From an uncultured Pseudomonadota bacterium (GTDB taxonomy: Bacteria; Pseudomonadota; Gammaproteobacteria; Methylococcales; Methylomonadaceae), in contig CAINHO010000040.1 of the NCBI GenBank assembly GCA_903848935.1, forward strand, positions 1 through 64,000: 64,000 nucleotides of DNA, read 5' to 3'. Positions 19,284 through 30,285 of this stretch are shown here, one piece after another; position 1 is the stretch's first letter, and every line of letters begins with the position of its first letter. The notes beneath the pieces were generated by a model. It was not told where the DNA came from. It made no database searches and saw only the letters and a list, made by a program, of their open reading frames with translations. The position numbers and the translations under genes are program-made.

Positions 19284-20020
19284 AACGCACTCACGCTTAA
19301 ATAAAAAATCGTTTCGCAAACTTGTTGTGTTGCACCTAAACAATCGCCCGTATAACCACTAATGTGTTTATCAAAATATCGCCCAAGCCAAAGCGTAACT
19401 ATTCCAATCGGTAAAATTGAGAACCAACAAATTACGGGTAACAAAAGCATGGGCAATAAGGCAATCACTGTTGCATCGATTAAGTCGTGACGTGTCGGAC
19501 GGTAAATAGCGATTTGAGATTTACTGTTTTCCAGTCGAGCGTAATCATAAAAGTGCATTAAAAATAATGGTGTTAAACGACTAATGCTATGCGCGGCAAT
19601 GAAAATAAAGGGAAGTTTTTCGAGCGATAATGAACACAATACGCTGACTTTCAACGCGAGTAAAAGTCCCAAACCTAACGCGCCATAAACACCAATCACT
19701 GAATCTTTCATGATGGTGAGAATGCGTATTTTGTCGTAACCGCCGCCAAATCCATCGCACACATCCGCAAAACCATCTTCATGAAATGCGCCTGTGAGCA
19801 AAATGCCGCTAATTATGGCGAGCAAAATTGAAACTGTCGGCGACCATAAAAATTGCGCCACATAAAACGTAATTGCTGACGCACCACCGACGAACCAACC
19901 AATGAATGGTAAATAAATCGTAGCTTGCGGCAGTTGGGCATAATCTAAATTTTTCGGACACGGCAAGCGCGTATAAAAACTTACGGCTAACCAAAAATGT
20001 TGCGCGTTAGGCTTTATCAA
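19268..20020 (-). CDS. cobS: Adenosylcobinamide-GDP ribazoletransferase (CobS)
   Basis: 250 residues, a multi-pass inner-membrane protein. It joins adenosylcobinamide-GDP to alpha-ribazole or its phosphate, completing the nucleotide loop of B12. The conserved acidic motif GAFHEDGFADVCDGFGGG and FYTRLPCP near the N-terminus identify it. It overlaps cobT by 14 bases and the phosphatase gene by 16, so the three form a tightly packed late-B12 operon. Confidence 0.95.
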   Translation of the reverse strand: MIKPNAQHFWLAVSFYTRLPCPKNLDYAQLPQATIYLPFIGWFVGGASAITFYVAQFLWSPTVSILLAIISGILLTGAFHEDGFADVCDGFGGGYDKIRILTIMKDSVIGVYGALGLGLLLALKVSVLCSLSLEKLPFIFIAAHSISRLTPLFLMHFYDYARLENSKSQIAIYRPTRHDLIDATVIALLPMLLLPVICWFSILPIGIVTLWLGRYFDKHISGYTGDCLGATQQVCETIFYLSVSALWIFI

Positions 20021-21026
20021 CGCCCGCTTCCTCGAATGTCGCCATTTCGTTCAAAAACAAAATCGCTGATTGAATCAATGGATACGCTAAGGCAATACCT
20101 GAACCTTCGCCTAAACGTAGTTCTAAATCGAGTAACGGTTTGGCATTTAAATAATTCAACAACGCTCGATGTCCATGTTCGCTACCGACATGACTGAAAA
20201 CACAATAATCTAAAATGTGTGGATTAAATTGTTGTGCAACCAATAACGCTGCCCCGCAGACAAACCCATCGACCAAAATCAGCATTTTTAATTCAGCGGC
20301 TTGCAAATACGCGCCTGCCATCATCGCGATTTCAAAACCACCCAATGTCATCAAAATTTCGTGTGGTGTTTTTAATGTGGGATATTTTTCGACGGCGAGC
20401 TGTAACAAATTTCGTTTATGTTCCAATTGTTCATCGTTTAAACCTGTGCCGCGTCCGACGCATTCGTCTAACGGGATTTTTGTGAAAAGGTGCATTAACA
20501 CGGCTGCCGACGCGGTATTGCCAATTCCCATTTCACCGAACCCGACACAGTTACAACCTACTTTATGCTGCTGACGAACTATTGTGCCACCAATGGCTAA
20601 GGCTTTTTCACAATCGAATAAAGTCATCGCAGGCACATCTAAAAAATTCTGTGTGCCGAAACCGATTTTTTCGTGTTGCAAATCGTCGTAATCCGACAAA
20701 TCGGCATTCACACCAGCATCAATGATTTTTAGACTCAAATTATGTTGACGAGCAAAAACGTTAATTGCCGCCCCACCGTTGAGAAAATTCAACACCATTT
20801 GTGCAGTAACACTTTGCGGATAAGCACTTACGCCTGATTGAGCAATGCCGTGATCGGCAGCAAAAATTAGAATCGTAGGATTGTGAATTTCGGGAGTAAG
20901 CGTTTCAAACACCAAGCCGATTTGCAACGCCAACGTTTCTAAACGTCCTAACGCACCGAGTGGTTTGGTTTTTTGATTGATTTTATTTTGGAGCTGAGTT
21001 TGTAAATCGGGGTAATCGGAGGTCAT
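20007..21026 (-). CDS. cobT: Nicotinate-nucleotide-dimethylbenzimidazole phosphoribosyltransferase (CobT)
   Basis: 339 residues. It activates 5,6-dimethylbenzimidazole to alpha-ribazole phosphate using nicotinate mononucleotide. Diagnostic stretches are GFGEMGIGNTASAA and the catalytic glutamate region LRLGEGSGIALAYPL. It is the first gene of the cobT-cobS-phosphatase-cobQ run. The 96 bases upstream are too short and lack the boxes of a cobalamin riboswitch. BluB, encoded at 38081-38746, would supply its substrate. Confidence 0.96.
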   Translation of the reverse strand: MTSDYPDLQTQLQNKINQKTKPLGALGRLETLALQIGLVFETLTPEIHNPTILIFAADHGIAQSGVSAYPQSVTAQMVLNFLNGGAAINVFARQHNLSLKIIDAGVNADLSDYDDLQHEKIGFGTQNFLDVPAMTLFDCEKALAIGGTIVRQQHKVGCNCVGFGEMGIGNTASAAVLMHLFTKIPLDECVGRGTGLNDEQLEHKRNLLQLAVEKYPTLKTPHEILMTLGGFEIAMMAGAYLQAAELKMLILVDGFVCGAALLVAQQFNPHILDYCVFSHVGSEHGHRALLNYLNAKPLLDLELRLGEGSGIALAYPLIQSAILFLNEMATFEEAGVDKA

Positions 21027-21046
21027 TAAAGGTTTTCAATATAATT

Positions 21047-21122
21047 AAAAAGGTAACTGTGTTGGTACATTCTAAGCGATATAGCGTGCAACAACAGTCA
21101 CCTTCTCAAATTTAAAACACGA
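21047..21122 (-). repeat. Structured 3' element, copy 1 (possible terminator)
   Basis: The ~71 bases after the receptor stop codon are nearly repeated after the second receptor (23714-23784). On the minus strand GGTGACTGTTGTTG can pair with CAACACAGTTACC, allowing wobble pairs and one bulge. In this copy a T run follows, so it may terminate transcription before cobT. Confidence 0.6.
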
Positions 21123-23543
21123 TTAACTCGTTTTAAAGTGAGCAATTTCGCCCGCTAAACTGCGTGTTTGTTCTTCTAAGGATTCGGCTGCCGCCGCCGC
21201 TTGTTCAACTAATGCTGCATTTTGTTGTGTCACGTTATCCATTTGGGTAACGGCTTGATGGACTTGATCAATGCCTGCATTTTGCTCAATCGACGCGGAA
21301 GCAATGTCAGACATCACCGCCGTTACTTTTTGAATTGAATTTACAATGTCTTCCATTGTTTGACCCGCTTGCTCAACTTGTTTGCTACCGCTTGAAATTC
21401 GATCCACAGAATCACTAATTAAGCGTTTAATTTCACCCGCTGCACTGGCCGACCGTTGGGCTAAATTCCGAACTTCAACCGCCACTACCGCGAAACCTTT
21501 ACCTTGTTCACCTGCTCGCGCCGCTTCAACGGCGGCGTTCAACGCTAAAATGTTGGTTTGGAAGGCAATATCATCAATCACCGTAATAATATCGACAATT
21601 TGATGTGATGATTCGTTAATGTTTGCCATCGTCAACACAACGTCATTAACGACAACCACCCCTTTTTTAGCGGTTGTTGAAGCCCCTAACGCTAGTTGAT
21701 TCGCGTGTTTGGCATTTTCTGTATTTTGCTGCACTGTCGCACTGAGTTCTTCCATGCTCGCTGCCGTTTGTTCCAAGCTCGCGGCTTGTTCTTCGGTTCG
21801 ATGCGACAAATCATTGTTTCCTGCTGAAATTTCATCGGCTGCCGTCGCAATTGCTACGCTAGAATCTTTAATGCTCGCCATCAACGTTTTCAAATTATCA
21901 GCGGTATGATTGATACTTTCCGTCACTTTGCCATAAATACCTGGATATTCCGTAGTAATTATTTGTGTCAAATCGCCATTGGCTAACGCTTCCATCACAC
22001 GGTCAATTTCATTCAAACATCCCAATGTGTCTAACGTATTATTGATATTGTCTTTCAGTGCTAACATTTCGCCACGTCCCTCAGCAGTGACACGATAATT
22101 TAAATCGCCCACCACAACAAATTCCATAACGTGAATGATGCCTTCTAACATTTCGCGCATCGCTGTTTGAGAAGCCACGGCTTTTTCAATCGTATCTTTA
22201 AATCTGCCTTCGACATTCGCTACAATAACTTTGGAAAAATCGGCGTTATAGATTGAATTCGTTACATCGTTCAACGCAAACATCGTGACTCTCAGTCTGG
22301 CAATTGTTTGATTGATGCTTTCTTTCAACAGTATAAAGTCTCCAGGCATATCCACCGTCATTTGTGTCGATAATTCGCCTTGTGAAACATTATTCATCAC
22401 TGTTGCAGTATCAGAAATAATGTCCGATAAATTGCCACGCATGTGATCGATAGCATAAATCAAACTGGTTTTATCACCAGATTTCACGTCAATTTTTAGC
22501 GATAAATTACCTTTGGCGATTTCTTTCACTACATTCGCCGTGTAACTTAGCTCACCGCCAAGTTGACTCAAAATAATGTTGATAATGACATAACCGAGCA
22601 ACATACCTAAAACAATAGCAATGCCTGCAACGATAATTAACCTGATAACAATTGAGTTACGTTCGTGAATCATACTGGTTTGTGCTTCTTCAGCAGCGTC
22701 CATTGCTTGTTTGACAACCGTATCGCCTAACGTTTTCATTTGAGGTAAAACAACTTCCATCAAATTTTTATTTAAATCGACCCATCTATAAGCGGCAGTT
22801 TCATAACTTTTCGCGGCGTTATAAAACACAGAAATTTTTTCTTGTTCTTTATTGTCTGAAGTCATTTTTTTCAACGTATCTAAATGATCAATCATCGTAG
22901 AAAAATCTTGTTTCATTCGTTCAAAAATCGCGGCATCAGGATTTAGCATATAACGTTTTTCATCAGCTCGAATGACATACGTTAATTTCCAAATATCCGT
23001 AGCGATATTGGTTTTTTTAACTAACGTAGCATCTAATTTTTCATCCAATTGTTTACGTTTTTCTAAAACATATTCTTGCGCTTGTCGCGTCGCGACATCA
23101 CCTTCATGTTCTAATTTTTCGGTTTCTTTGCCGATAGTTACTAGCAAATCAACCCCTTTGTAATACAGTCCTTCGTATTCATTTGTACCTGAACGCGCGG
23201 TTTTAGATTTGACTAATAAATCGTTATTGCCCGATGTTGAATCTATTTTATCCAGCGTACTGTTGATCGTTTCAACATCTTTTTTTGCACTTTCAAAAGC
23301 CGTCAAAGCACGTTGTGCGTTCGTGACAGACGCATTTGCATTCAATAAGTAATTTTTTTCTTCCAAAATCGTTAAATACGCATAACGTTCAACGTTGGTA
23401 CTTAATATCAATTCGTCGAGTTTTGATTTAATGGATGAAAGTCCGATATTGGTAATAACCAATAACAAAACGGCGGTGACAACGCCAATTGCAACAAGCA
23501 AATAGGCTTTGTATTTTATGGATAAATTTTGGATGAATTTCAT
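21123..23543 (-). CDS. Methyl-accepting chemotaxis protein (first of a paralogous pair)
   Basis: 806 residues. TM1 lies at ~12-34 and TM2 at ~300-325, around a mostly helical periplasmic domain of ~265 residues. HAMP and further HAMP/linker-like repeats follow (~330-560, including [13 protein letters not shown]). The signalling domain has the hairpin tip [31 protein letters not shown]. There is no CheR/CheB pentapeptide at the C-terminus, which ends AHFKTS. The ligand is unknown. From the second TM onward it is closely similar to the next receptor; their sensor domains differ. Confidence 0.95.
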   Translation of the reverse strand: MKFIQNLSIKYKAYLLVAIGVVTAVLLLVITNIGLSSIKSKLDELILSTNVERYAYLTILEEKNYLLNANASVTNAQRALTAFESAKKDVETINSTLDKIDSTSGNNDLLVKSKTARSGTNEYEGLYYKGVDLLVTIGKETEKLEHEGDVATRQAQEYVLEKRKQLDEKLDATLVKKTNIATDIWKLTYVIRADEKRYMLNPDAAIFERMKQDFSTMIDHLDTLKKMTSDNKEQEKISVFYNAAKSYETAAYRWVDLNKNLMEVVLPQMKTLGDTVVKQAMDAAEEAQTSMIHERNSIVIRLIIVAGIAIVLGMLLGYVIINIILSQLGGELSYTANVVKEIAKGNLSLKIDVKSGDKTSLIYAIDHMRGNLSDIISDTATVMNNVSQGELSTQMTVDMPGDFILLKESINQTIARLRVTMFALNDVTNSIYNADFSKVIVANVEGRFKDTIEKAVASQTAMREMLEGIIHVMEFVVVGDLNYRVTAEGRGEMLALKDNINNTLDTLGCLNEIDRVMEALANGDLTQIITTEYPGIYGKVTESINHTADNLKTLMASIKDSSVAIATAADEISAGNNDLSHRTEEQAASLEQTAASMEELSATVQQNTENAKHANQLALGASTTAKKGVVVVNDVVLTMANINESSHQIVDIITVIDDIAFQTNILALNAAVEAARAGEQGKGFAVVAVEVRNLAQRSASAAGEIKRLISDSVDRISSGSKQVEQAGQTMEDIVNSIQKVTAVMSDIASASIEQNAGIDQVHQAVTQMDNVTQQNAALVEQAAAAAESLEEQTRSLAGEIAHFKTS

Positions 23544-23713
23544 GTGATTTTTCCAGGGGAAGATTTCGTTGTTTTGTGGGTTATCGACAAAAAAATATTT
23601 TTTAAAGAATTTTAACTAACCGTGCAGAACTTCCAGCGATTCACAGCCTAGTTCTGTTAATCTTTTCACGGTATTAGCGTGGATTAGCATCGTTTCAAAA
23701 ACAAAATTGAACG

Positions 23714-23784
23714 GGTAACTGTGTTGGCACATTCTGAACAATATAGTTTGTAACAACAGTCGCCTTCTCAAATTTAAAACACGA
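23714..23784 (-). repeat. Structured 3' element, copy 2
   Basis: Near-copy of 21052-21122 in the same place relative to a receptor stop codon. The outer arms are retained while the inner loop bases differ, and no T run follows directly. The 3' boundary of the receptor-gene duplication therefore lies beyond the coding region. Confidence 0.65.
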
Positions 23785-25872
23785 TTAACTCGTTTGAAAG
23801 TGAGCAATTTCACCGGCTAAACTGCGGGTTTGCTCTTCCAACGATTCAGCCGCTGCCGCTGCTTCTTCAACTAATGCCGCATTTTGTTGAGTAACCGTAT
23901 CCATTTGGGTAATCGCTTGATGAACCTGGTCAATACCCGCGTTTTGCTCAATTGAGGCAGAAGCAATTGCAGACATAACTTCGGTTACTTTTTGAATGGA
24001 ATGCACAATGTCTTCCATTGTTTTGCCTGCTTGTTCAACTTGTTTGCTACCGCTTGAAATTCGATCCACAGAATCACTAATTAACCGTTTAATTTCACCC
24101 GCTGCACTGGCGGCACGTTGGGCTAAATTACGAACTTCGACGGCAACAACGGCGAAACCTTTACCTTGTTCACCTGCTCGCGCCGCTTCAACGGCAGCGT
24201 TTAACGCTAGAATGTTGGTTTGGAAGGCAATGTCATCAATCACCGTAATAATATCGACAATTTGATGTGATGATTCGTTGATGTTCGCCATCGTGAGAAC
24301 AACGTCACTGACCACAACCACCCCTTTTTTAGCTGTTGCTGAAGCTCCTAACGCTAATTGATTTGCGTGTTTGGCATTTTCTGTATTTTGTTGCACCGTC
24401 GTACTGAGTTCTTCCATGCTCGCGGCGGTTTGTTCCAAGCTCGCGGCTTGTTCTTCGGTTCGATGCGATAAATCATTGTTTCCTGCTGCGATTTCATCTG
24501 CGGCGGTCGCAATTTCGTCACTGGAACTTTTGATGCTCGCCATTAACGTTTTCAAATGGGCATTAGTGTTATTGATACTTTCTGTGACTTTGCCAAAAAC
24601 GCCAGGGTAAGACTGGTCAATTGTTTGTGTTAAATCACCTTCTGCTAGAGCAGAAATTACGCGATCAATTTCATTTAAACAGCCTAGTGCAGTCAAAGTA
24701 TCATTGATGTTGTCTTTGAGTGCCAACATTTCGCCACGACCTTCTGCCGTTACGCGACGACTTAAATCACCCACCGCTACAAATTCCATAACTTGTATAA
24801 TATCTTCCAGCATTATTCGTAGTGACGCTTGAGACTGAATCCCTTTTTCAATACTGTCTTTAAATTTACCTTCGACATTCGCCACAATGACTTTAGAAAA
24901 ATCGGCGTTATAAATTGAATTCGTCACATCATTCAGTGCAAACATCGTGATTCTAAGTTTGCCTATCGTTTGATTGATGCTTTCTTTCAACAGTGTAAAG
25001 TCTCCAGGCATATTCACCGTCATTTGTGTCGATAATGCGCCTTGTGAAACATTAACCATCACTTTTGCAGTGTCAGAAATAATGTCGGATAAATTGCCGC
25101 GCATATCATCAATGGAATACAACAAACTGGTTTTATCATCAGATTTCACATCAATTTTTAGCGATAAATTGCCTTTCGCAATTTCTTTAACAACATTCGC
25201 CGCATAACTTGGTTCGCCACCTAATTCACTCATCAAACGGCGCACAATCATTAGTCCAAAAAATATCGACAACGCTAAACCAAGTAACATCATGGCGATT
25301 GAAATAATTAACGAAAATTGATAGCGGTTTTGTGCTGTTTCGTATTCTTGTTTTGCCACGTCAATTTGTAATTGAACCAAAGCATCAATTCCATTACCAA
25401 CAGGAATAAATAACGGGCGTAATTTTTCAACAACCATTTGTTGTATAACTACTGGTGAGCCGTTATTTTCCAGCATTTCAAGAATGGGATTTACCGCTTC
25501 GTTCATATAAATTTTACGGTCTTCTACCCATTTACTAGCTAATAACAGCTCGTCAGGTGCTGAATAGGATTGCATATACAGCTTCCAAAGTTCATCAATT
25601 TCGGCATGTGTTTTCGCTATTTTTTTAAGACTCATTGCTGTTTCTGTTGGGTCATTTATCGCGTTCGCAATTTTTAGACGATTATCGATTTGCTTTGTCT
25701 TTATTTCGCTAAGGTAAGATAGTGGAACCGTTCTATCAACATAAACTGTTTGTAGAGCTTCATTGGTTTGATGTAGCGCGTATAAATTTAAACTAACTAA
25801 TGTCAGCATAATGGCTGACATTAAACCGATGAGAAAAAATAAACGCGCTTTGACGGTAAGATTATGGAGCAT
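23785..25872 (-). CDS. Methyl-accepting chemotaxis protein (second of a paralogous pair)
   Basis: 695 residues from ATG 25872, which has a good ribosome site (GAGGCAACC before ATG). TM1 lies at about 10-30 ([13 protein letters not shown]). A four-helix-bundle-like periplasmic domain of ~150 residues follows, then TM2 at ~185-205 ([20 protein letters not shown]). HAMP, linker repeats and the conserved signalling tip [21 protein letters not shown] complete it. A longer frame reaching 26007 would overlap the upstream gene and is rejected. Its cytoplasmic half is nearly the same as that of the receptor at 21123-23543, so the pair arose by tandem duplication with sensor-domain replacement or divergence. 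Confidence 0.94.
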   Translation of the reverse strand: MLHNLTVKARLFFLIGLMSAIMLTLVSLNLYALHQTNEALQTVYVDRTVPLSYLSEIKTKQIDNRLKIANAINDPTETAMSLKKIAKTHAEIDELWKLYMQSYSAPDELLLASKWVEDRKIYMNEAVNPILEMLENNGSPVVIQQMVVEKLRPLFIPVGNGIDALVQLQIDVAKQEYETAQNRYQFSLIISIAMMLLGLALSIFFGLMIVRRLMSELGGEPSYAANVVKEIAKGNLSLKIDVKSDDKTSLLYSIDDMRGNLSDIISDTAKVMVNVSQGALSTQMTVNMPGDFTLLKESINQTIGKLRITMFALNDVTNSIYNADFSKVIVANVEGKFKDSIEKGIQSQASLRIMLEDIIQVMEFVAVGDLSRRVTAEGRGEMLALKDNINDTLTALGCLNEIDRVISALAEGDLTQTIDQSYPGVFGKVTESINNTNAHLKTLMASIKSSSDEIATAADEIAAGNNDLSHRTEEQAASLEQTAASMEELSTTVQQNTENAKHANQLALGASATAKKGVVVVSDVVLTMANINESSHQIVDIITVIDDIAFQTNILALNAAVEAARAGEQGKGFAVVAVEVRNLAQRAASAAGEIKRLISDSVDRISSGSKQVEQAGKTMEDIVHSIQKVTEVMSAIASASIEQNAGIDQVHQAITQMDTVTQQNAALVEEAAAAAESLEEQTRSLAGEIAHFQTS

Positions 25873-25973
25873 GGTTGCCTCGATTTTATTATGTAGTTTG
25901 ATTGGACGTTGTTCAGATTCTATCAATTCATTGTCGGCATCAAGATGACATTTTAAAAAAAGGCGCTCAAAAC

Positions 25974-26990
25974 TTAACCGTATTTTTGTTTGTCTCGATT
26001 CGTCCAAAAATTTGCGGCTAAGTTATGAGCGGCTTCTTTCGTTTCTGTTTTATTCAGCAATTTCAATGCCACTGCGGCTGTGCCGATGATGCTGGCTTCT
26101 GCAAATTCGTCTTCGATTTCCCCGCGCCACAGTTGCGCCAATTGTTCAGGATCTAAAACTTCGGCTTTAACGTGTCGATGCGTGAATAAAGCGTCCCACG
26201 TTTCGTCACTCAATTCGCCGTTGTGAACGCTTTGCACCAAACATTCTACGTCAGGATTCCGTTCCGTTTCGCCGCCTTCACCTTTCAAAACCGCCATGTG
26301 TGGTTGATTCAAAAGCATTGCTGCGTGTTGATGCACGGCTCGATAACTGGGGTGAAAAATGCCTTGAATGCTATACGGTGCATCAAACGGATTCAGCAAC
26401 CGCACCAACGTATGAACCGGCGAACGTAAACCCAGAATCGGACGCAATTGGATAATTTCATTCAGTTTCGGGCAAAAATGCGCGAGTGATAAATAACTAA
26501 ACCGTTGGGTTTGTAATTGTTGTTTCGCCTCTTCAATCGACGTGGCAGCTTTTAACCCTAGATGATGCAGTACGTTTTCAGTATAAATTCTGTCAGGTGA
26601 ATGCCCTTCTGCACCGTGCATAAAAATCGTTACACCGTTTTCAACCAGCAACAATGCCGCGAGTAAAAACCATGGTAAATGGCGACGTTTTCCTGCATAA
26701 GAAGACCAATCTAAATCAACATTTACATCATTTGGAAATTGAAAAAACTCACGTCCCGCTTGGGTAAAACCGGCGAGTTCTTCGGCCGTTTCTTCTTTCA
26801 CCCGCATTAACATTAAAAACGCGCCCAATTGAATCGGCAACACTTCGTCCGCCAAAATCATTTTCATGGCGTGATACGCTTCTTCTTGCGTCAACGGACG
26901 CGAACCTTTTTTGCCTTTGCCTAAAATACGGACAATTTCAGCAAACGGATGTTCTTCATAGGGTGTGTGTTCATGGTGGGTAAATGTCAT
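25974..26990 (-). CDS. ybiB: TrpD2/YbiB-type phosphoribosyltransferase-fold protein
   Basis: 338 residues related to anthranilate phosphoribosyltransferase but of the TrpD2/YbiB class. E. coli YbiB of this class binds nucleic acid rather than making tryptophan. The N-terminal helical domain ([18 protein letters not shown] ... MILADEV) and the central [18 protein letters not shown] are visible. No other trp genes are present. Its start overlaps the cyoE stop by four bases, so it is probably co-transcribed with haem O synthesis. Confidence 0.85.
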   Translation of the reverse strand: MTFTHHEHTPYEEHPFAEIVRILGKGKKGSRPLTQEEAYHAMKMILADEVLPIQLGAFLMLMRVKEETAEELAGFTQAGREFFQFPNDVNVDLDWSSYAGKRRHLPWFLLAALLLVENGVTIFMHGAEGHSPDRIYTENVLHHLGLKAATSIEEAKQQLQTQRFSYLSLAHFCPKLNEIIQLRPILGLRSPVHTLVRLLNPFDAPYSIQGIFHPSYRAVHQHAAMLLNQPHMAVLKGEGGETERNPDVECLVQSVHNGELSDETWDALFTHRHVKAEVLDPEQLAQLWRGEIEDEFAEASIIGTAAVALKLLNKTETKEAAHNLAANFWTNRDKQKYG

Positions 26991-27862
26991 AACGTAAATC
27001 TCAAATAATGGTCAAGTAACAAGGCGGCGAAAATCACCGTAATATAAACAATCGAATACCAAAAAGTTTGCATGGCGGATTTATTGTCTTTGGCTCGCAT
27101 CATGGCAATGACGTAATACAAAAAGATGACGTTCAAAATCAGCGTCGAACCCAAATAAATCAAGCCGCTCATACCGGTCAAATATGGCAACAGTGTCACG
27201 ATAAACAGCAATACGGTATAAAGTAAAATCTGCAAGCGGGTAAAATCTGCGCCATGCGTGACGGGCAACATGGGGATATTTACTTTGGCATATTCTTCTT
27301 GGCGAGCAATCGCTAATGCCCAAAAATGCGGGGGTGTCCAAACGAAAATAATCAACGCGAGCAACAAAGCGTAAGGATGCACTTCGCCTGTCATTGCACA
27401 CCAACCGAGTAATGGCGGCGTTGAACCGAATAAACCACCAATCACAATGTTTTGTGGCGAGGCGCGTTTCAAATAGCAGGTATAAAGAATCGCGTAACCG
27501 AATAGCGATAAAAATGTCAGTACGGCGGTTAAGATGTTTACTTTGACGATGAGCAAAAGCATCGCGCTAATGCCCAGAATTGCTGCAAAACTTAGCACAT
27601 TTGTCGTGCTTAAATCACCTTGCGGCAAGGGACGATTTTCGGTGCGCCGCATTTCAGCATCGGCGTTACGATCAATAAAATGGTTAATTGCCGCCGCTGA
27701 AGCCGACGCAAAACCAATACCAACTAAACTATAAAATAGTAAATCTAATGGCGGTAAAGTGGGTGTTGCCAGCAGCATTCCGACAATTGCAGTGAATAAC
27801 ATTTCTGCAACCACATTGGGTTTGCAGAGCGTGAGGTAACTTTTCCAGCGAGGTGTAGACAT
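26987..27862 (-). CDS. cyoE: Protohaem IX farnesyltransferase (haem O synthase, CyoE/CtaB)
   Basis: 291 residues, a polytopic UbiA-family membrane prenyltransferase that makes haem O for terminal oxidases. The aspartate-rich motif NHFIDRNADAEMRRTENRPLP, in short NHFIDRNAD then RTENRPLP, and the second region WTPPHFWALAI identify it. Oxidase subunits are not adjacent. It overlaps the YbiB gene by four bases and diverges from ilvB over ~195 bases. Confidence 0.95.
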   Translation of the reverse strand: MSTPRWKSYLTLCKPNVVAEMLFTAIVGMLLATPTLPPLDLLFYSLVGIGFASASAAAINHFIDRNADAEMRRTENRPLPQGDLSTTNVLSFAAILGISAMLLLIVKVNILTAVLTFLSLFGYAILYTCYLKRASPQNIVIGGLFGSTPPLLGWCAMTGEVHPYALLLALIIFVWTPPHFWALAIARQEEYAKVNIPMLPVTHGADFTRLQILLYTVLLFIVTLLPYLTGMSGLIYLGSTLILNVIFLYYVIAMMRAKDNKSAMQTFWYSIVYITVIFAALLLDHYLRFTL

Positions 27863-27983
27863 TGAATGTAATCCGTATGAATTATGAAGTTACTGCCACT
27901 ATACCGGACGTAAAAAACGAACGTCAACTAATGCGAAAGTAAGGGAATTAGCCACAGTAATGTGTAATTTAGGCGAAAAAGTG

Positions 27984-28012
27984 AAGAATTTTTAGCGTAA
28001 ATTCACTATAAT
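27984..28012 (+). promoter_or_regulatory. Candidate sigma-70 promoter for ilvB
   Basis: A perfect -10 hexamer TATAAT lies at 28007-28012, 45 bases before the GTG start. No good -35 is seen at the expected spacing. I found no leader peptide rich in Ile, Val or Leu codons between it and ilvB. The rest of the 27863-28057 intergenic region shows nothing else recognisable. Confidence 0.4.
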
Positions 28013-28057
28013 TGCCGCTAACAAACGTTATATTTCAGTTTATTCGAGGGTGATAGT

Positions 28058-29794
28058 GTGGAGCTAAATGGCGCACAGATTGTAATTCAAAGTCTTAAAG
28101 ACGAAGGTGTTGAGTATATTTTTGGTTATCCAGGTGGTGCAGTTCTGCACTTATACGATGCAATTTTTCAGCAAGACGATGTCAAACATATTTTAGTTCG
28201 ACACGAACAAGGTGCCACGCACGCCGCCGATGGTTATGCACGTTCAACTGGCAAACCTGGTGTGGTTTTGGTGACTTCAGGACCTGGCGCGACGAATGCC
28301 GTAACGGGTATTGCAACAGCTTACATGGATTCAATTCCGATGGTGGTAATTTCGGGTCAAGTGCCTTCAGCCGTCATCGGCAGCGATGCGTTTCAAGAAG
28401 TTGATATGGTGGGCATTACCCGTCCATGTGTAAAACATAATTTTTTGGTGAGTGATGTGACAAAAATCGCTGAAACCATTAAAAAAGCCTTTTACGTTGC
28501 TACGTCTGGCAGACCAGGCCCCGTAGTTATTGATATTCCAAAAGACATTACTGCACCAGACGTGAAAGTGCCTTACAGCTACCCGAAAAAAGTCGAAATG
28601 CGTTCGTATCATCCCGCAACAACAGGCAATAAAGGACAAATTAAAAAAGCTGTTGAATTGCTTTTGAGCGCACAACGTCCTGTGATTTATTCAGGTGGCG
28701 GCGTAGTTTTGGGTGAAGCCAGTCAAGAATTGATTGAATTGGCGCATTTGCTCGGCTTTCCCGTCACCCAAACATTGATGGGGTTAGGTGCGTTTCCTTC
28801 GACGGATAAACAATTTATCGGTATGCTCGGCATGCACGGCACTTATGAAGCCAATATGACGATGCACGAAAGTGATTTAATTCTCGCGATTGGCGCACGT
28901 TTTGATGATCGCGTAACGGGGAAATTGGATTTATTCTGCCCTTACGCAAAAATTATTCACGTCGATATTGACCCTGCGTCGATTTCAAAAACGGTGAAAG
29001 TAGACGTGCCAATTGTAGGCGAAGTAAAGCTCGTGATTCGCCAACTGCTCGACGGTTTAAAAGAAGCGAAATACAAAATTGATAAAAAAGCGGCTGAATC
29101 ATGGTGGCAACAAATTAAACAATGGCGCAGTGTTCAATGTTTGGAATTTGACCGTGACAGTCGAGCAATTAAACCTCAATTTGTGATTGAGCAATTGTAC
29201 GAAATCACACGCGGCGAAGCGTTCATTACGTCTGATGTGGGTCAACACCAAATGTGGGCAGCGCAGTATTATCCATTCGACAAACCGCGTCGTTGGATAA
29301 ATTCCGGTGGTTTAGGCACAATGGGCTTTGGTTTACCGGCTGCGATTGGCGTGAAACTCGCGCATCCAGATGCTGACGTGGCGTGTGTAACTGGCGATGC
29401 CAGCATTCAAATGTGTATTCAAGAATTATCGACCGCGTTGCAATATAAAACACCGGTCAAAATTATTAACTTAAACAACAACTATTTAGGAATGGTGCGT
29501 CAATGGCAAGAGTTTTCGTATGAAAGCCGTTATTCGCATTCGTATATGGAAACCATTCCTGATTTTGTAAAACTCGCGGAAGCCTACGGACACGTTGGGA
29601 TTCGAGTTGATAAACCTGAAGATGTGCGTCCTGCGTTAGAAAAAGCCTTTGCCATGAAAGATAGAACGGTGTTTTTAGATATTTTGACGGACAGAACCGA
29701 AAATGTTTACCCAATGATTGAAACAGGAAAATCGCATCACGATATGAAATTGCGCGTGGCAATTGGCACTACAACGGATCGGGAGTTGTCATAA
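28058..29794 (+). CDS. ilvB: Acetolactate synthase large subunit (IlvB/IlvI type)
   Basis: 578 residues from GTG 28058, preceded by the strong ribosome site CGAGGGTG. It is the thiamine diphosphate enzyme for the first committed step of valine/leucine/isoleucine synthesis. The TPP-activating glutamate is in HEQGATHAADGYAR, and the TPP-Mg motif runs from GDASIQM to NNNYLGMVRQWQ. It overlaps ilvH by one base (TAATG), which fits stoichiometric subunit synthesis. Confidence 0.96.
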   Translation: MELNGAQIVIQSLKDEGVEYIFGYPGGAVLHLYDAIFQQDDVKHILVRHEQGATHAADGYARSTGKPGVVLVTSGPGATNAVTGIATAYMDSIPMVVISGQVPSAVIGSDAFQEVDMVGITRPCVKHNFLVSDVTKIAETIKKAFYVATSGRPGPVVIDIPKDITAPDVKVPYSYPKKVEMRSYHPATTGNKGQIKKAVELLLSAQRPVIYSGGGVVLGEASQELIELAHLLGFPVTQTLMGLGAFPSTDKQFIGMLGMHGTYEANMTMHESDLILAIGARFDDRVTGKLDLFCPYAKIIHVDIDPASISKTVKVDVPIVGEVKLVIRQLLDGLKEAKYKIDKKAAESWWQQIKQWRSVQCLEFDRDSRAIKPQFVIEQLYEITRGEAFITSDVGQHQMWAAQYYPFDKPRRWINSGGLGTMGFGLPAAIGVKLAHPDADVACVTGDASIQMCIQELSTALQYKTPVKIINLNNNYLGMVRQWQEFSYESRYSHSYMETIPDFVKLAEAYGHVGIRVDKPEDVRPALEKAFAMKDRTVFLDILTDRTENVYPMIETGKSHHDMKLRVAIGTTTDRELS

Positions 29795-30285
29795 TGCGAC
29801 ACATTATTGCTATTTTGATTGAGAACGAAGCAGGTGCATTATCTCGTGTAGCAGGACTTTTCTCTGCACGTGGTTATAACATCGAATCGTTGACTGTCGC
29901 GCCAACCGAAGATTCAAGTTTGTCACGTATGACGTTGGTCACACGCGGTAGTGAAGACATTGTTGAGCAAATTACTAAACAATTGAACAAACTCATCGAC
30001 GTGGTGAAATTGGTCGATTTAGTTGAGAGCGTACATATTGAACGTGAATTGATGTTGGTTAAAATTAAAACAACCGACAAAATTCGTGATGAATTACGCA
30101 GTGTGGTCGATATTTTTCGAGGAAAAATTATTGATGTAACACCGACTTCTTACGTTATTGAAATGACTGGTACGTCAGAAAAACTCGATGCGTTTATTGC
30201 CACACTTGACGCAAATAACATTGTCGAAGTAGTGCGTTCTGGTGCAACGGGTATTTCTCGTGGTGAAAAAGGGCTGCACCTTTAA
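29794..30285 (+). CDS. ilvH: Acetolactate synthase regulatory subunit (IlvH/IlvN)
   Basis: 163 residues. The N-terminal ACT domain reads IAILIENEAGALSRVAGLFSARGYNIESL, in short ENEAGALSRVAGLF, followed by the C-terminal regulatory domain. It confers valine feedback inhibition on the large subunit. Start and stop both overlap neighbours by one base (TAATG), placing the unknown gene at 30285 in the same translational chain. Confidence 0.96.
   Translation: MRHIIAILIENEAGALSRVAGLFSARGYNIESLTVAPTEDSSLSRMTLVTRGSEDIVEQITKQLNKLIDVVKLVDLVESVHIERELMLVKIKTTDKIRDELRSVVDIFRGKIIDVTPTSYVIEMTGTSEKLDAFIATLDANNIVEVVRSGATGISRGEKGLHL

Noticed and set aside
21027-21122. Cobalamin riboswitch before cobT
   Set aside because: The region is too short and lacks the conserved aptamer core and B12 box.
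25873-26007. Longer start of the second chemotaxis receptor
   Set aside because: It would overlap the YbiB gene and precede the natural TM1; ATG 25872 has a strong ribosome site.
27863-28057. Ile/Val/Leu-rich leader peptide attenuator for ilvB
   Set aside because: No short frame with a run of branched-chain codons and no terminator hairpin were found before ilvB.
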